DNA of 18,159 nt from UKL13-2 sp044228625. Lineage in GTDB: Bacteria > Pseudomonadota > Gammaproteobacteria > Burkholderiales > Usitatibacteraceae. The stretch's first letter is position 1; each line of letters begins with the position of its first letter. The translations under genes were made by a program, and so were the position numbers. Shown here in pieces: positions 8,365-15,374 of the stretch. The stretch lies in the NCBI GenBank assembly GCA_044228625.1, contig JBGAUM010000073.1, forward strand, positions 1 to 18,159, given 5' to 3'. The notes below the pieces were generated by a model. It was not told where the DNA came from and made no database searches. It saw nothing but the letters and a program-made list of their open reading frames with translations.

Positions 8365-9401
8365 GTTGGCTCCTTCGCACACGGATAGGCCCACCGGTGC
8401 ACGCCCCAGGCGGCGAGCATGGTCACGCCGCACAGGGCGAGGACACCGGACTTCTTCAGCAGCGTGGCGTCCAACTGATAGTAGAACGCCACCAGGGTCC
8501 CCAGCAGCGCCACCAACGCCAGTCCCACAAACACCTTTCGTCCGCTACGAAACGCCGACAGCAACACCAGCGCACAGGCGATCAATCCCGGCGCGCCAAA
8601 TGCTGCCGCGACAAACACGAGGGCCGCCAAGCCTCCAAGCAAGCGATCGCGCAGTGGGACCTCCATGAGATTCGCCGCGCAGTCACCCAACAGGACCAAA
8701 CCCAGCGCGGCGCCCGTCCAGATCGTGGAGGGTAGCAACACGGTGCGGTCGATCTGCGTGGCATGGGCCGCCCCGGCGCCCAGCAGCCCCAGCGCCAGCC
8801 CTGCCCACGCCGGCTCCACGCGGTCCACCTGCCCCCCCGCAATCCACCGGCTTTCCGAGAATGAGAGCGCCACAAAGGAGCCGGCCACCATGAGGCACAC
8901 CAAGGCTGTCCATTGCCCACGCTCGGCCGCCACGAACAGTGCGATGACGGCAAACAGCATGGACACAAGACGGTGCAGGTAGTTGGGCATCAGCCAGACG
9001 AGGCCCAATTGCATCGCCGCCACCAGCAGCGCGACCCGCGCCGTTGCGCTGTTCCCCGCGATTTTGAAAAACAGCACCATCGCCAGGGCCTGCGCGCAGA
9101 TCGATGCCGCCAACGCCGCCTGATTGGCAAAGTCATGATGCGGCGCGCGGCGATAGATGGCATAGGCCCCGATGAACAGCGACACCGACAACACGGCCAA
9201 TCCCGGAATGGAATCGAGCAGGCCTTGCACGAAGATCGCAAAGAACCCGAGCACCATCAGCCCACCCAGCCACCCCATGATGCCCAGCAGCACGCGCACC
9301 ATCCAGTTTGAAGCGACGGCGGCACCTGCGGCACCTTCCGGTGGTATCTCCATGGCAAGTCCCCGCGCTTCCATGGCTTTCATCAATTCATGCAGGGTCA
9401 T
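8361..9401 (-). CDS. DUF4401 family polytopic membrane protein
   Basis: This 346-aa protein has a short soluble N-terminus (about 33 residues, beginning MTLHELMKAMEARGL) and about ten hydrophobic segments. Near the C-terminus, YYQLDATLLKKSGVLALCG is characteristic of DUF4401. Function is unknown, and location is the inner membrane. The frame stays open far upstream (to 10520), but that part is out of frame with a real gene and reads as Arg/Gly-rich nonsense. The ATG at 9401 gives an ATGA overlap with the upstream DUF2157 gene and a family-typical N-terminus. Together with DUF2157 and the GDYXXLXY protein it probably forms one membrane assembly. Confidence 0.9.
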   Translation of the reverse strand: MTLHELMKAMEARGLAMEIPPEGAAGAAVASNWMVRVLLGIMGWLGGLMVLGFFAIFVQGLLDSIPGLAVLSVSLFIGAYAIYRRAPHHDFANQAALAASICAQALAMVLFFKIAGNSATARVALLVAAMQLGLVWLMPNYLHRLVSMLFAVIALFVAAERGQWTALVCLMVAGSFVALSFSESRWIAGGQVDRVEPAWAGLALGLLGAGAAHATQIDRTVLLPSTIWTGAALGLVLLGDCAANLMEVPLRDRLLGGLAALVFVAAAFGAPGLIACALVLLSAFRSGRKVFVGLALVALLGTLVAFYYQLDATLLKKSGVLALCGVTMLAAWGVHRWAYPCAKEPT

Positions 9402-10387
9402 AGGTTGCCTTTCTCGCGGGACAGGCGGGTGAGCCACTGTCCAGCCCACGCCGAGAGGCCAATGGCCACCAACCCGCTGTACAGGAACGCTCCGGCGCTG
9501 AAATGCAGCTCCGACAGCAGCTTTCCCGTGATGCAAACGGCACAGACGATTCCACCGAGGCACACCAGGCCCAGGGCCACGACATCCAATTGCCGGGCGC
9601 GGTACCACCAGGCCAGGGATCCCAGCGCGAGCGCCGCCACCGGCACATTCCACGGTTGGCGGATTTGCGCATCGAACACAAACATCATGAACAGAACGGT
9701 GGCCCCTGCCACGATGGCCAGGATGCACAGGCGTTCGGTGATGCGGCCGGCACCTTCCAGCTTGTTTGCGAAACGCTCGAACAACACCAGCGCAGCGCCG
9801 TTGAGAACGATCAACGACAACAAGTGCGCGGACTCGCGCCAGACCCAAAGGGCTGGTCGCCAGACCTCGGCAAAGTAAAGTTGCGCGCCGACATTGAGGA
9901 TCACCATCCACAGCGCCCATGCGGGGCGCCATCCAGCCACCAGCATCCATGGCAGGGTCAACGCGGCCCACGCAGCAAACAGCTCCCACGGATCCGCCCC
10001 GGTTTGGTAGGTTTGTCCAATGTAGGCGAGCAACGGACCGGTGGCGAGGAACGCGGCGACCAGCGCGGCGCGGCGTTTCAAACCATCGTCCCAGACGAAC
10101 GCGAGGGTCGCAGGCAGTGCGACCGCCAGTTGCAGCAGGGCGATCTTGGCAAACCGTCCCAACTCGTTCCAGTTGTAGGCCACGAAATATCCCAGCGCGG
10201 CGGCCAGGAACAACACGCCGGAAAACAGGAACAGTTGGGCGAGAAAGCGGTGCCAGGCCGCGTGATCCGGCGTTGCGTGAACAAGCATCAGTGCGGCATC
10301 GCGCTGCAATGCGTTGATCCGCCCCGTGCCCGCCCACCGGTCGATGTCCGCGCGGGACACCGCACGTTCGGGCGCCGTCGCGTTCAT
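9398..10387 (-). CDS. DUF2157 family polytopic membrane protein
   Basis: This 329-aa protein has a soluble N-terminal segment of about 45 residues (MNATAPERAVSRADIDRW), typical of DUF2157, then about ten membrane segments. The first of these leads into ALGYFVAYNWNELGRFAK, matching the family pattern of a hydrophobic helix followed by an A-x-N-W motif. Function is unknown. The start at 10387 was chosen over an in-frame upstream ATG at 10546 because it overlaps the stop of the MFS-acyltransferase gene as ATGA and because the extension has no family-like sequence. Its stop overlaps the DUF4401 start the same way. Confidence 0.9.
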   Translation of the reverse strand: MNATAPERAVSRADIDRWAGTGRINALQRDAALMLVHATPDHAAWHRFLAQLFLFSGVLFLAAALGYFVAYNWNELGRFAKIALLQLAVALPATLAFVWDDGLKRRAALVAAFLATGPLLAYIGQTYQTGADPWELFAAWAALTLPWMLVAGWRPAWALWMVILNVGAQLYFAEVWRPALWVWRESAHLLSLIVLNGAALVLFERFANKLEGAGRITERLCILAIVAGATVLFMMFVFDAQIRQPWNVPVAALALGSLAWWYRARQLDVVALGLVCLGGIVCAVCITGKLLSELHFSAGAFLYSGLVAIGLSAWAGQWLTRLSREKGNL

Positions 10388-12273
10388 TTCCAATCCCCCC
10401 GCAAGGAGGCAACCTTGCCTTGCAGCAGTTCCGGCGTGGCACTGGCGGGTGCCACCGCCTCGCCCACCACCAACGCAATCCGCGAAAAGAATCCGCGCGG
10501 GTAGCGCATGGCCGTGCCACCCCAGCGCGAAAAGAAGCTGCCCCACAGGCCCTGCAGCGCCATCGGGATCACCGGCACGGGTGTGCGCTCCACGATGCGC
10601 TGGATGCCCTTCTTGAACGGGTACATTTCACCGGAATCCGTGATGCGCCCCTCGGGAAAGATGCAGACGATCTCGCCCCCTTCGAGATACGCGGCGATCT
10701 TGTCGTAGGCACGTTCCAGCATTTCCGGGTCTTCCTTGGCGGGTGCGATGGGCACCGTGCCGGCGGTGCGGAAGAAAAAACTCAACAACGGCACCTTGAA
10801 GATCCGGTGATCCATGACAAATCGCACGGGCCGCGTCACCGCACCGCCGATGACCAGGGCATCGACAAAACTCACATGGTTGCACACCACCACGCAAGCA
10901 CCTTCGTCGGGAATGTTTTGCAGGCCCTTCTTTTCCAGTTTGTAAAACGTGTGGATCAGCATCCACACCATGAAACGCATCAGGAATTCCGGGACCAGCT
11001 TGTAGATGAACAGCGCCACGGCGGCGTTCATGATCGCCACCGTGAGGAACAACTCCGGAATCGAGAGCCCGCCTTTCAGGATCGCCGCCGCCATCAGGGA
11101 CGCGACGACCATGAACAGCGCATTGAGGATGTTGTTGGCGGCGATGATGCGGGCGCGGTAGTCCTTTTCGGTGCGCGCCTGCATCATGGCGTAGAGCGGC
11201 ACGGAGTAGAAGCCGGCGAACATCGCGAGCAGAAACAAGTCCGCCATCACGCGCCAGTTGGCACCGACCTTGATGAACTCGGCCGCGCCGATCAAGGCGC
11301 CGGACTTCATGCCGCGCGAGGCGAAATACAAATCAATGGCAAACAGCGTCATGCCGAGCGAGCCAAACGGCACCAGCCCGATCTCGATCTTGTGGCCGGA
11401 CATTTTTTCGCACAGCACGGAGCCGAGCCCGATGCCGACGGAGAAAATGGCCAGCAGCAATGTCACGACCTGCTCGTTTCCCGACAAGACTTCCTTGGCA
11501 AAACCGGTAAAGGAGGTCAGGAAAATGGACCCGAAGAACCACAACCATGAAATGCCGATCATCGACAGGAATACGGCGCGATTGCGATTGGCGATCTTGA
11601 GATTGGCCATCGTTTCGGAAACCGGATTCCAGTTGACCTTGAGTTCCGGCACCGGTGCCGGCGACGTTGGAATGAAGCCGGCGGCCACCCGGCCCAGCAC
11701 GGCAACGATCAGCGACACCAGGGCCACCCACATCGGCCCGTCGTGCCCCATGCCCACCAGCGCGCCGCCAAGCATGGTGCCCAGCAGGATGGCCACGAAG
11801 GTGCCCATCTCCACCAGGCCGTTTCCGCCAGTCAGTTCACTGTCAGCGAGGTGCTGCGGCAAATAGGCAAACTTGGCTGGCCCGAACAAGGTGGAGTGGC
11901 AGCCCATCAGGAACACGCCCACAAACAGGCATGCCGGCAGTTGCCAGATGAACCCGGCGGCGATCACCCCCATGAACAGGATCTCGAGATTCTTGACCCA
12001 GCGGGCAATCGCGGCGCGATCGTATTTGTCGGCCAGTTGGCCGGCGGTGGCGGAGAAGATCACGAAAGGCAGGATGAACAAGCCGCCGATCACCGGACCG
12101 GCAAGGGCCGGCTGCAGCCCGCCCCACTCCGCGGCGTGATACGTCGCCAGAACCGTGAATGCGAACTTGAAAATGTTGTCATTGCCCGCGCCAAGGAATT
12201 GCGTCCAGAAGAACGGCGCAAATCGTCGCTGGCTGAGGAGCTGGAACTGACTGGTGGTGGCAGCTTCGGACAT
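10384..12273 (-). CDS. MFS lysophospholipid transporter-1-acylglycerol-phosphate acyltransferase fusion
   Basis: This is a 629-aa two-domain protein. Residues 15-440 form an MFS transporter of about twelve helices with motif A visible as GQLADKYDR (about 78-86); it resembles LplT, the lysophospholipid flippase. Residues 445-629 are a PlsC-type acyltransferase with the catalytic NHVSFVD motif (H466, D471) and the acyl-acceptor motif FPEGR (539-543). Such fusions take up lysophospholipid or lysophosphatidate and re-acylate it. The AMP-binding acyl-ACP synthetase domain of Aas proteins is absent, so the acyl donor must come ready-made. The start has a good AAAGG site 8 nt upstream and follows the amidohydrolase stop by 4 bp. 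The stop overlaps the DUF2157 start (ATGA). This is the clearest functional clue that the operon acts on membrane lipids. Confidence 0.93.
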   Translation of the reverse strand: MSEAATTSQFQLLSQRRFAPFFWTQFLGAGNDNIFKFAFTVLATYHAAEWGGLQPALAGPVIGGLFILPFVIFSATAGQLADKYDRAAIARWVKNLEILFMGVIAAGFIWQLPACLFVGVFLMGCHSTLFGPAKFAYLPQHLADSELTGGNGLVEMGTFVAILLGTMLGGALVGMGHDGPMWVALVSLIVAVLGRVAAGFIPTSPAPVPELKVNWNPVSETMANLKIANRNRAVFLSMIGISWLWFFGSIFLTSFTGFAKEVLSGNEQVVTLLLAIFSVGIGLGSVLCEKMSGHKIEIGLVPFGSLGMTLFAIDLYFASRGMKSGALIGAAEFIKVGANWRVMADLFLLAMFAGFYSVPLYAMMQARTEKDYRARIIAANNILNALFMVVASLMAAAILKGGLSIPELFLTVAIMNAAVALFIYKLVPEFLMRFMVWMLIHTFYKLEKKGLQNIPDEGACVVVCNHVSFVDALVIGGAVTRPVRFVMDHRIFKVPLLSFFFRTAGTVPIAPAKEDPEMLERAYDKIAAYLEGGEIVCIFPEGRITDSGEMYPFKKGIQRIVERTPVPVIPMALQGLWGSFFSRWGGTAMRYPRGFFSRIALVVGEAVAPASATPELLQGKVASLRGDWK

Positions 12274-12277
12274 GTCA

Positions 12278-13534
12278 TCAACCTTTCTCTATCGCCGGCT
12301 TCGTTGTTCGCCTGAACAATCGGCCAGTTTCAAATGTGCTCGCGGGAAACTGCATTCCCTCAATTTTCAGGTGGCGCTTGAGCAGGAAATCAAACAGCAT
12401 GGGGTTCCCCGCCCGAACGCGCTTGAGGTGCTCACCCACTTCCGCGCCGATCCATCCGCGCGCCACGAAATCATCGACAGCAAACAACGGAAACACGCCG
12501 GGCAGCGGGTAATCGGATCCATTGAGGAGCCGCCCCTCCCATTCGCGATGCGCCAGCACGCGCGGCAGCGCCATCATGCGGTTCTTCTGTGGCAACGCTG
12601 AAATGTCGCCAAACAACCGGCCTTCATATTCGCGCGTTGCCATCAATCGCTCGAACAGCGCGAAGCTTTCCACCCTTTGGCCGTTGCCCCCCTTGTCGAG
12701 GTCGGTGTCCTCGCCCAGGCTTGCGCAATGCGCCACGATGACGCGCACGCCGCGCTCGAGTGGGCGGCGCAATTTCAGGACGTTGCCAAAACCGTCTTGC
12801 AGCGCCCCTTCAACTGCTTTCTCTTCCCCGCCATGCGTGACCAGCGGCAGGTCGAGTTTTACCATGGCGTCGTAAAAGCGATCACACAGCGTCGACGCCG
12901 GGTCGATGCCCATGGCTGGCGGTAGCCATTTCACGGCCACCGCACCGTCGCGCGCGGCATCTGCAACCGCGGTGACAGCATCCAGGCGATAGGGATGGAT
13001 CGAGGCGGTCCAGGCAAAGCGATCCGGACGCGACCGTGCGACCTTGGCCGCATACGCATTGGGAACATGAAATGCCGACTGCTCCAGATCCGGCACGCCT
13101 CGCATGTCATGCACATGATCAAACGCCATGAGCATGGCCTTGGCGCCCGTGGGAAAGTCGTCCATCAGCTCGGCAACGCGCGCGATGTAGTCGACATCGA
13201 CTTGCTTCTTCCCCGGATCGATGCAGGCCGCGTTCAGGTAAAAATTGAATTGCGCGTACATCCGCAGGTGGAAGATGCTGCGCATTTTCGGCGCCACCCA
13301 GGCGCCCCCGCCAGATTCGCCGAACCCCAGGAGATGGGCGTGGCAATCCCAGATCTCGTTGGGGTCAAGGCCGGCAAATGCCGCTTGGGTAAGCGCATGA
13401 TTGCGCAGGCTTGGATCGAGCCGCAGGCACGGATTGAACAGGCGGGCCTGGTGCGCATCGCCCATGCCATGCGCAATGCCGACGCTCCCTGCTGCACCCC
13501 CGAGAGCCATTCCAAGAAATGTGCGGCGCTTCAT
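12278..13534 (-). CDS. Tat-exported metal-dependent amidohydrolase (amidohydrolase_2 type)
   Basis: This 418-aa protein starts with KRRTFLGMALGG, a twin-arginine signal (residues 1-23), so it is exported folded to the periplasm. The TIM-barrel metal-site pattern is visible: DCHAH (H65, H67), K202 after beta-strand 4, THGG (H234), AHC (H269) and NGSDYPLPG (D341). The substrate cannot be read from the sequence; relatives include decarboxylases, lactonases and amidases. The frame stays open 48 codons upstream, but the ATG at 13534 puts the Tat motif at the N-terminus, has a GGGA element 6 nt before it, and leaves 2 bp to the sterol desaturase stop. It is co-transcribed with the lipid-modifying genes on both sides, so a lipid-like or hydrophobic substrate is possible but unproven. 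Confidence 0.88.
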   Translation of the reverse strand: MKRRTFLGMALGGAAGSVGIAHGMGDAHQARLFNPCLRLDPSLRNHALTQAAFAGLDPNEIWDCHAHLLGFGESGGGAWVAPKMRSIFHLRMYAQFNFYLNAACIDPGKKQVDVDYIARVAELMDDFPTGAKAMLMAFDHVHDMRGVPDLEQSAFHVPNAYAAKVARSRPDRFAWTASIHPYRLDAVTAVADAARDGAVAVKWLPPAMGIDPASTLCDRFYDAMVKLDLPLVTHGGEEKAVEGALQDGFGNVLKLRRPLERGVRVIVAHCASLGEDTDLDKGGNGQRVESFALFERLMATREYEGRLFGDISALPQKNRMMALPRVLAHREWEGRLLNGSDYPLPGVFPLFAVDDFVARGWIGAEVGEHLKRVRAGNPMLFDFLLKRHLKIEGMQFPASTFETGRLFRRTTKPAIEKG

Positions 13535-13536
13535 GT

Positions 13537-14301
13537 TCAATCCCGGGTTGGTGCGCTTGAGAGGTGCACGTCGACAAACCGAAGCATATCGCCCAATTTT
13601 TTCTCGCGCACTTGATCGAAGCCACATTGTCCTTCGAACCCAACCGGATTTGCATAGGTTCCGAACAGCATATCCCACAGCGGGATGTCGCTGTAGTTGA
13701 GATGCTCGGTGCCCGGTTGGTGATGGATGCGGTGCATTTCAGGTCGCTGAAAGATCCAACCGAGCCAATGGGGCGTCTGCGTGTTGACGTGCACCAGCAA
13801 TTGGGCCGTCAGGGTCAGGGCTGTATAGCAGGCCGCGCCAGCAAAATCCAAACCGAATACGAGATAGACCAAGAACGAACTCAACAATGAGTTGCTGGCC
13901 GCCTCCAAGGGATGTTTGTAGAAGGCCGTCAAGGTTTCAAGTCGCGCAGGACTATGGTGGACCTGATGAAACATCCGCCAATACCAATTCGACTCATGCC
14001 GAAGCCGGTGCCACCAATAGAACACCAGGCTCGCCGCCAAATATGCGAGGACCCCACCCGACACCGGATGCAAACGGTCCCAATTCAGCAGCGATGGCCA
14101 TTGCCACCAATCTTTCACGACGAGCGCAATCGCCAGTAGCACGGTCAATTCCATGGCCGCGAGGAATGCGGTGCGCAGAATCCAGTGGTCCCTGACCGGT
14201 TGGGTCCAACCCTGCCGGTAGCGTTCGAGCAGCAAGCAAGCCAGAAACACACCGCCCACCAGGAAGATCGAGGTATTAAACATAACGAAAGTTTTCGACA
14301 T
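13537..14301 (-). CDS. Sterol desaturase/fatty acid hydroxylase superfamily membrane di-iron protein
   Basis: This 254-aa integral membrane protein has about four hydrophobic segments. The histidine clusters that bind the di-iron centre are intact: HRLRH at 98-102, HQVHH at 112-116 and HRIHH at 190-194, with a further H171. The family hydroxylates or desaturates sterols, fatty acids, carotenoids or ether lipids using O2; the specific substrate is not evident. It directly follows the ArsR-family gene (15-bp gap) and precedes the amidohydrolase by 2 bp. The start is uncertain: the ATG at 14301 and one at 14283 both lack a Shine-Dalgarno site, and the gap holds an AT-rich inverted repeat. The longer form is used here. 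Confidence 0.9.
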   Translation of the reverse strand: MSKTFVMFNTSIFLVGGVFLACLLLERYRQGWTQPVRDHWILRTAFLAAMELTVLLAIALVVKDWWQWPSLLNWDRLHPVSGGVLAYLAASLVFYWWHRLRHESNWYWRMFHQVHHSPARLETLTAFYKHPLEAASNSLLSSFLVYLVFGLDFAGAACYTALTLTAQLLVHVNTQTPHWLGWIFQRPEMHRIHHQPGTEHLNYSDIPLWDMLFGTYANPVGFEGQCGFDQVREKKLGDMLRFVDVHLSSAPTRD

Positions 14302-14302
14302 G

Positions 14303-14320
14303 TTGAATAAAAAAATTCAA
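14303..14320 (-). repeat. AT-rich inverted repeat at the repressor/desaturase junction
   Basis: TTGAAT and ATTCAA arms, 6 bp each, are separated by six A. The repeat covers the repressor stop codon and ends just before the desaturase ATG. In RNA it would form a weak hairpin where the ribosome binding site should be. It could tune translation between the first two genes, or be a chance feature of an AT-rich junction. Confidence 0.3.
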
Positions 14321-14625
14321 AGGGTTTTCAAGTAATCAATGACCGCCGAAAGGGATTCCTTGATTTCTTTCTTGTTGATCCAGAAATACACTTCCTTTCC
14401 CACCTTTTCACTCTCGAGTACTCCGGCCTCGCGCAGCAATTTCAAGTGATGCGACACCGTCGAGCGCGACAACGTGGACACCTCCGCAATCTGTCCCACA
14501 TTCAGCCGCTCGCCCTTGTCGAACAACAGCAGCATGCGCTGGCGGTGCTCATCACCGAGCGCCGTGAAAACCTTGGCGGTCCGGGCCCACTCGGCGGGGA
14601 TGGCTGCGGTGTAATTGCGCTTCAT
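14317..14625 (-). CDS. ArsR-family winged-helix transcriptional repressor
   Basis: This is a 102-aa protein of normal size for the family. The winged helix-turn-helix spans about residues 40-80: VGQIAEVSTLSRSTVSHHLKL includes the recognition helix, and the wing follows at VGKEVYFWI. The metal-binding Cys motif of classical ArsR/SmtB (ELCVCD in the DNA-binding helix) is missing; the protein has no cysteine at all. It therefore probably senses something other than As, Cd or Zn through thiols. As first gene of the operon, with a palindrome over its own promoter and start codon, it is the likely autorepressor and regulator of the lipid-related genes behind it. The ATG at 14625 has no Shine-Dalgarno site, consistent with a leaderless transcript. 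Confidence 0.93.
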   Translation of the reverse strand: MKRNYTAAIPAEWARTAKVFTALGDEHRQRMLLLFDKGERLNVGQIAEVSTLSRSTVSHHLKLLREAGVLESEKVGKEVYFWINKKEIKESLSAVIDYLKTL

Positions 14626-14643
14626 AACTAAATAATTAGTTAT
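14624..14643. promoter_or_regulatory. Perfect palindrome, probable operator of the ArsR-family repressor
   Basis: Two 8-bp arms, ATAACTAA and TTAGTTAT, flank a 4-bp centre ATAA. The repeat covers the proposed -10 element and reaches the first two bases of the repressor start codon. ATA...TAT ends and this size fit known ArsR/SmtB operators. Binding there would block RNA polymerase directly, so negative autoregulation is expected. Confidence 0.7.
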
Positions 14644-14660
14644 TTCGACACGTTTGTCAA
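14632..14660 (-). promoter_or_regulatory. Sigma70-type promoter of the membrane operon
   Basis: The -35 box TTGACA (14660-14655) is a perfect consensus. A 17-bp spacer leads to AATTAT (14637-14632), which matches the -10 consensus at four of six positions. The transcription start would fall at or within a base or two of the repressor ATG (14625), implying a leaderless mRNA. It overlaps the palindrome. Confidence 0.6.
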
Positions 14661-14879
14661 CGGCCCATTTGGAGCGGTATCGAAAAATAAACCCCTTGGA
14701 ACCAGATTTTCAAAACGCAAGGTCGCGGGTAGCCATCCTAAAAGTCCAATACCGGCGTTCTTCTCCAGCCGAAATCGTCTCAAATGTCGTGCCAGTGCTG
14801 TTAGATAGGTGCCTACTGCAGGCACAAAAGGTAACGCTCAGCGACCTTCGCCCCGCAGCAGAAAACGGCACGCTCTTTA

Positions 14880-15374
14880 CTAGGGCAACCTGTTCCCCGA
14901 GCGCGCCTTGACTGTCGACACATCCGTCGCCTCAATGTTTCCTGAAAGGTTTATGTCGTAACGCGCATTGGTTAACACCGTGGCTTGTCCGCTGTGAGCC
15001 TTGACTCCCGCAATGTCTGCAGCCGTCACAATGCCTGTTGAGTTGACATCGCCAACGAGGAAACCGAGCGACGCGGATCCATTGCCCGAACCATTGATAT
15101 TCGGAATCGTGATGGTCACACGCTTGCCATCTGGCACATTGGTCAGAATTACGGTAACCGTAGTCCCGCTGTAACTGCTCGCCACCGACCCCACGGGCAT
15201 GTTCATGGCATCCAACGCGGTGACAGTGCCAATGTTGTTCACTGCTTGGTTAAAGGTGAAGATGATGCGGTGACCAGGGCCGATATTGCGCGGTTCGACA
15301 TCGGCATTGGCAATGATTTTCGTTGGATCGATCGACACGCTAAAGTCGCCCGCTGCGCCGTGCGTTTTGCGGGA
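14880..15374 (-). repeat. C-terminal SRKTH + dockerin-like module, copy 2
   Basis: These are the last 164 residues of the propeller protein: SRKTHGAAGDF, then VEPRNIG...IIFTFNQAV, GDVN and two dockerin-like repeats with loops DVNSTGIVTAAD and DINLSGNIEATD, ending SGNRLP. The order and spacing match copy 1 in the cytochrome protein (880-1377). The Asp at loop position 5 is missing in both repeats, so calcium binding may be weaker than in a canonical dockerin. Confidence 0.85.

Noticed and set aside
9402..10520. Upstream extension of the DUF4401 frame to 10520
   Set aside because: It overlaps the DUF2157 gene in another frame, reads as Arg-rich nonsense, and the ATGA overlap at 9398-9401 gives a family-typical start.
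13535..13678. 48-codon N-terminal extension of the amidohydrolase
   Set aside because: It would bury the Tat signal inside the protein and overlap the sterol desaturase coding end; the ATG at 13534 is clearly better.
14809..14825. GTGCCT-ACTGC-AGGCAC hairpin as terminator of the propeller gene
   Set aside because: No T-run follows the stem on the minus strand, so it does not qualify as a Rho-independent terminator.
14640..14911. Small open frames on both strands between the ArsR-family gene and the propeller gene
   Set aside because: They overlap the promoter/operator, have no ribosome binding site, use weak starts in one case, and show no recognisable sequence.
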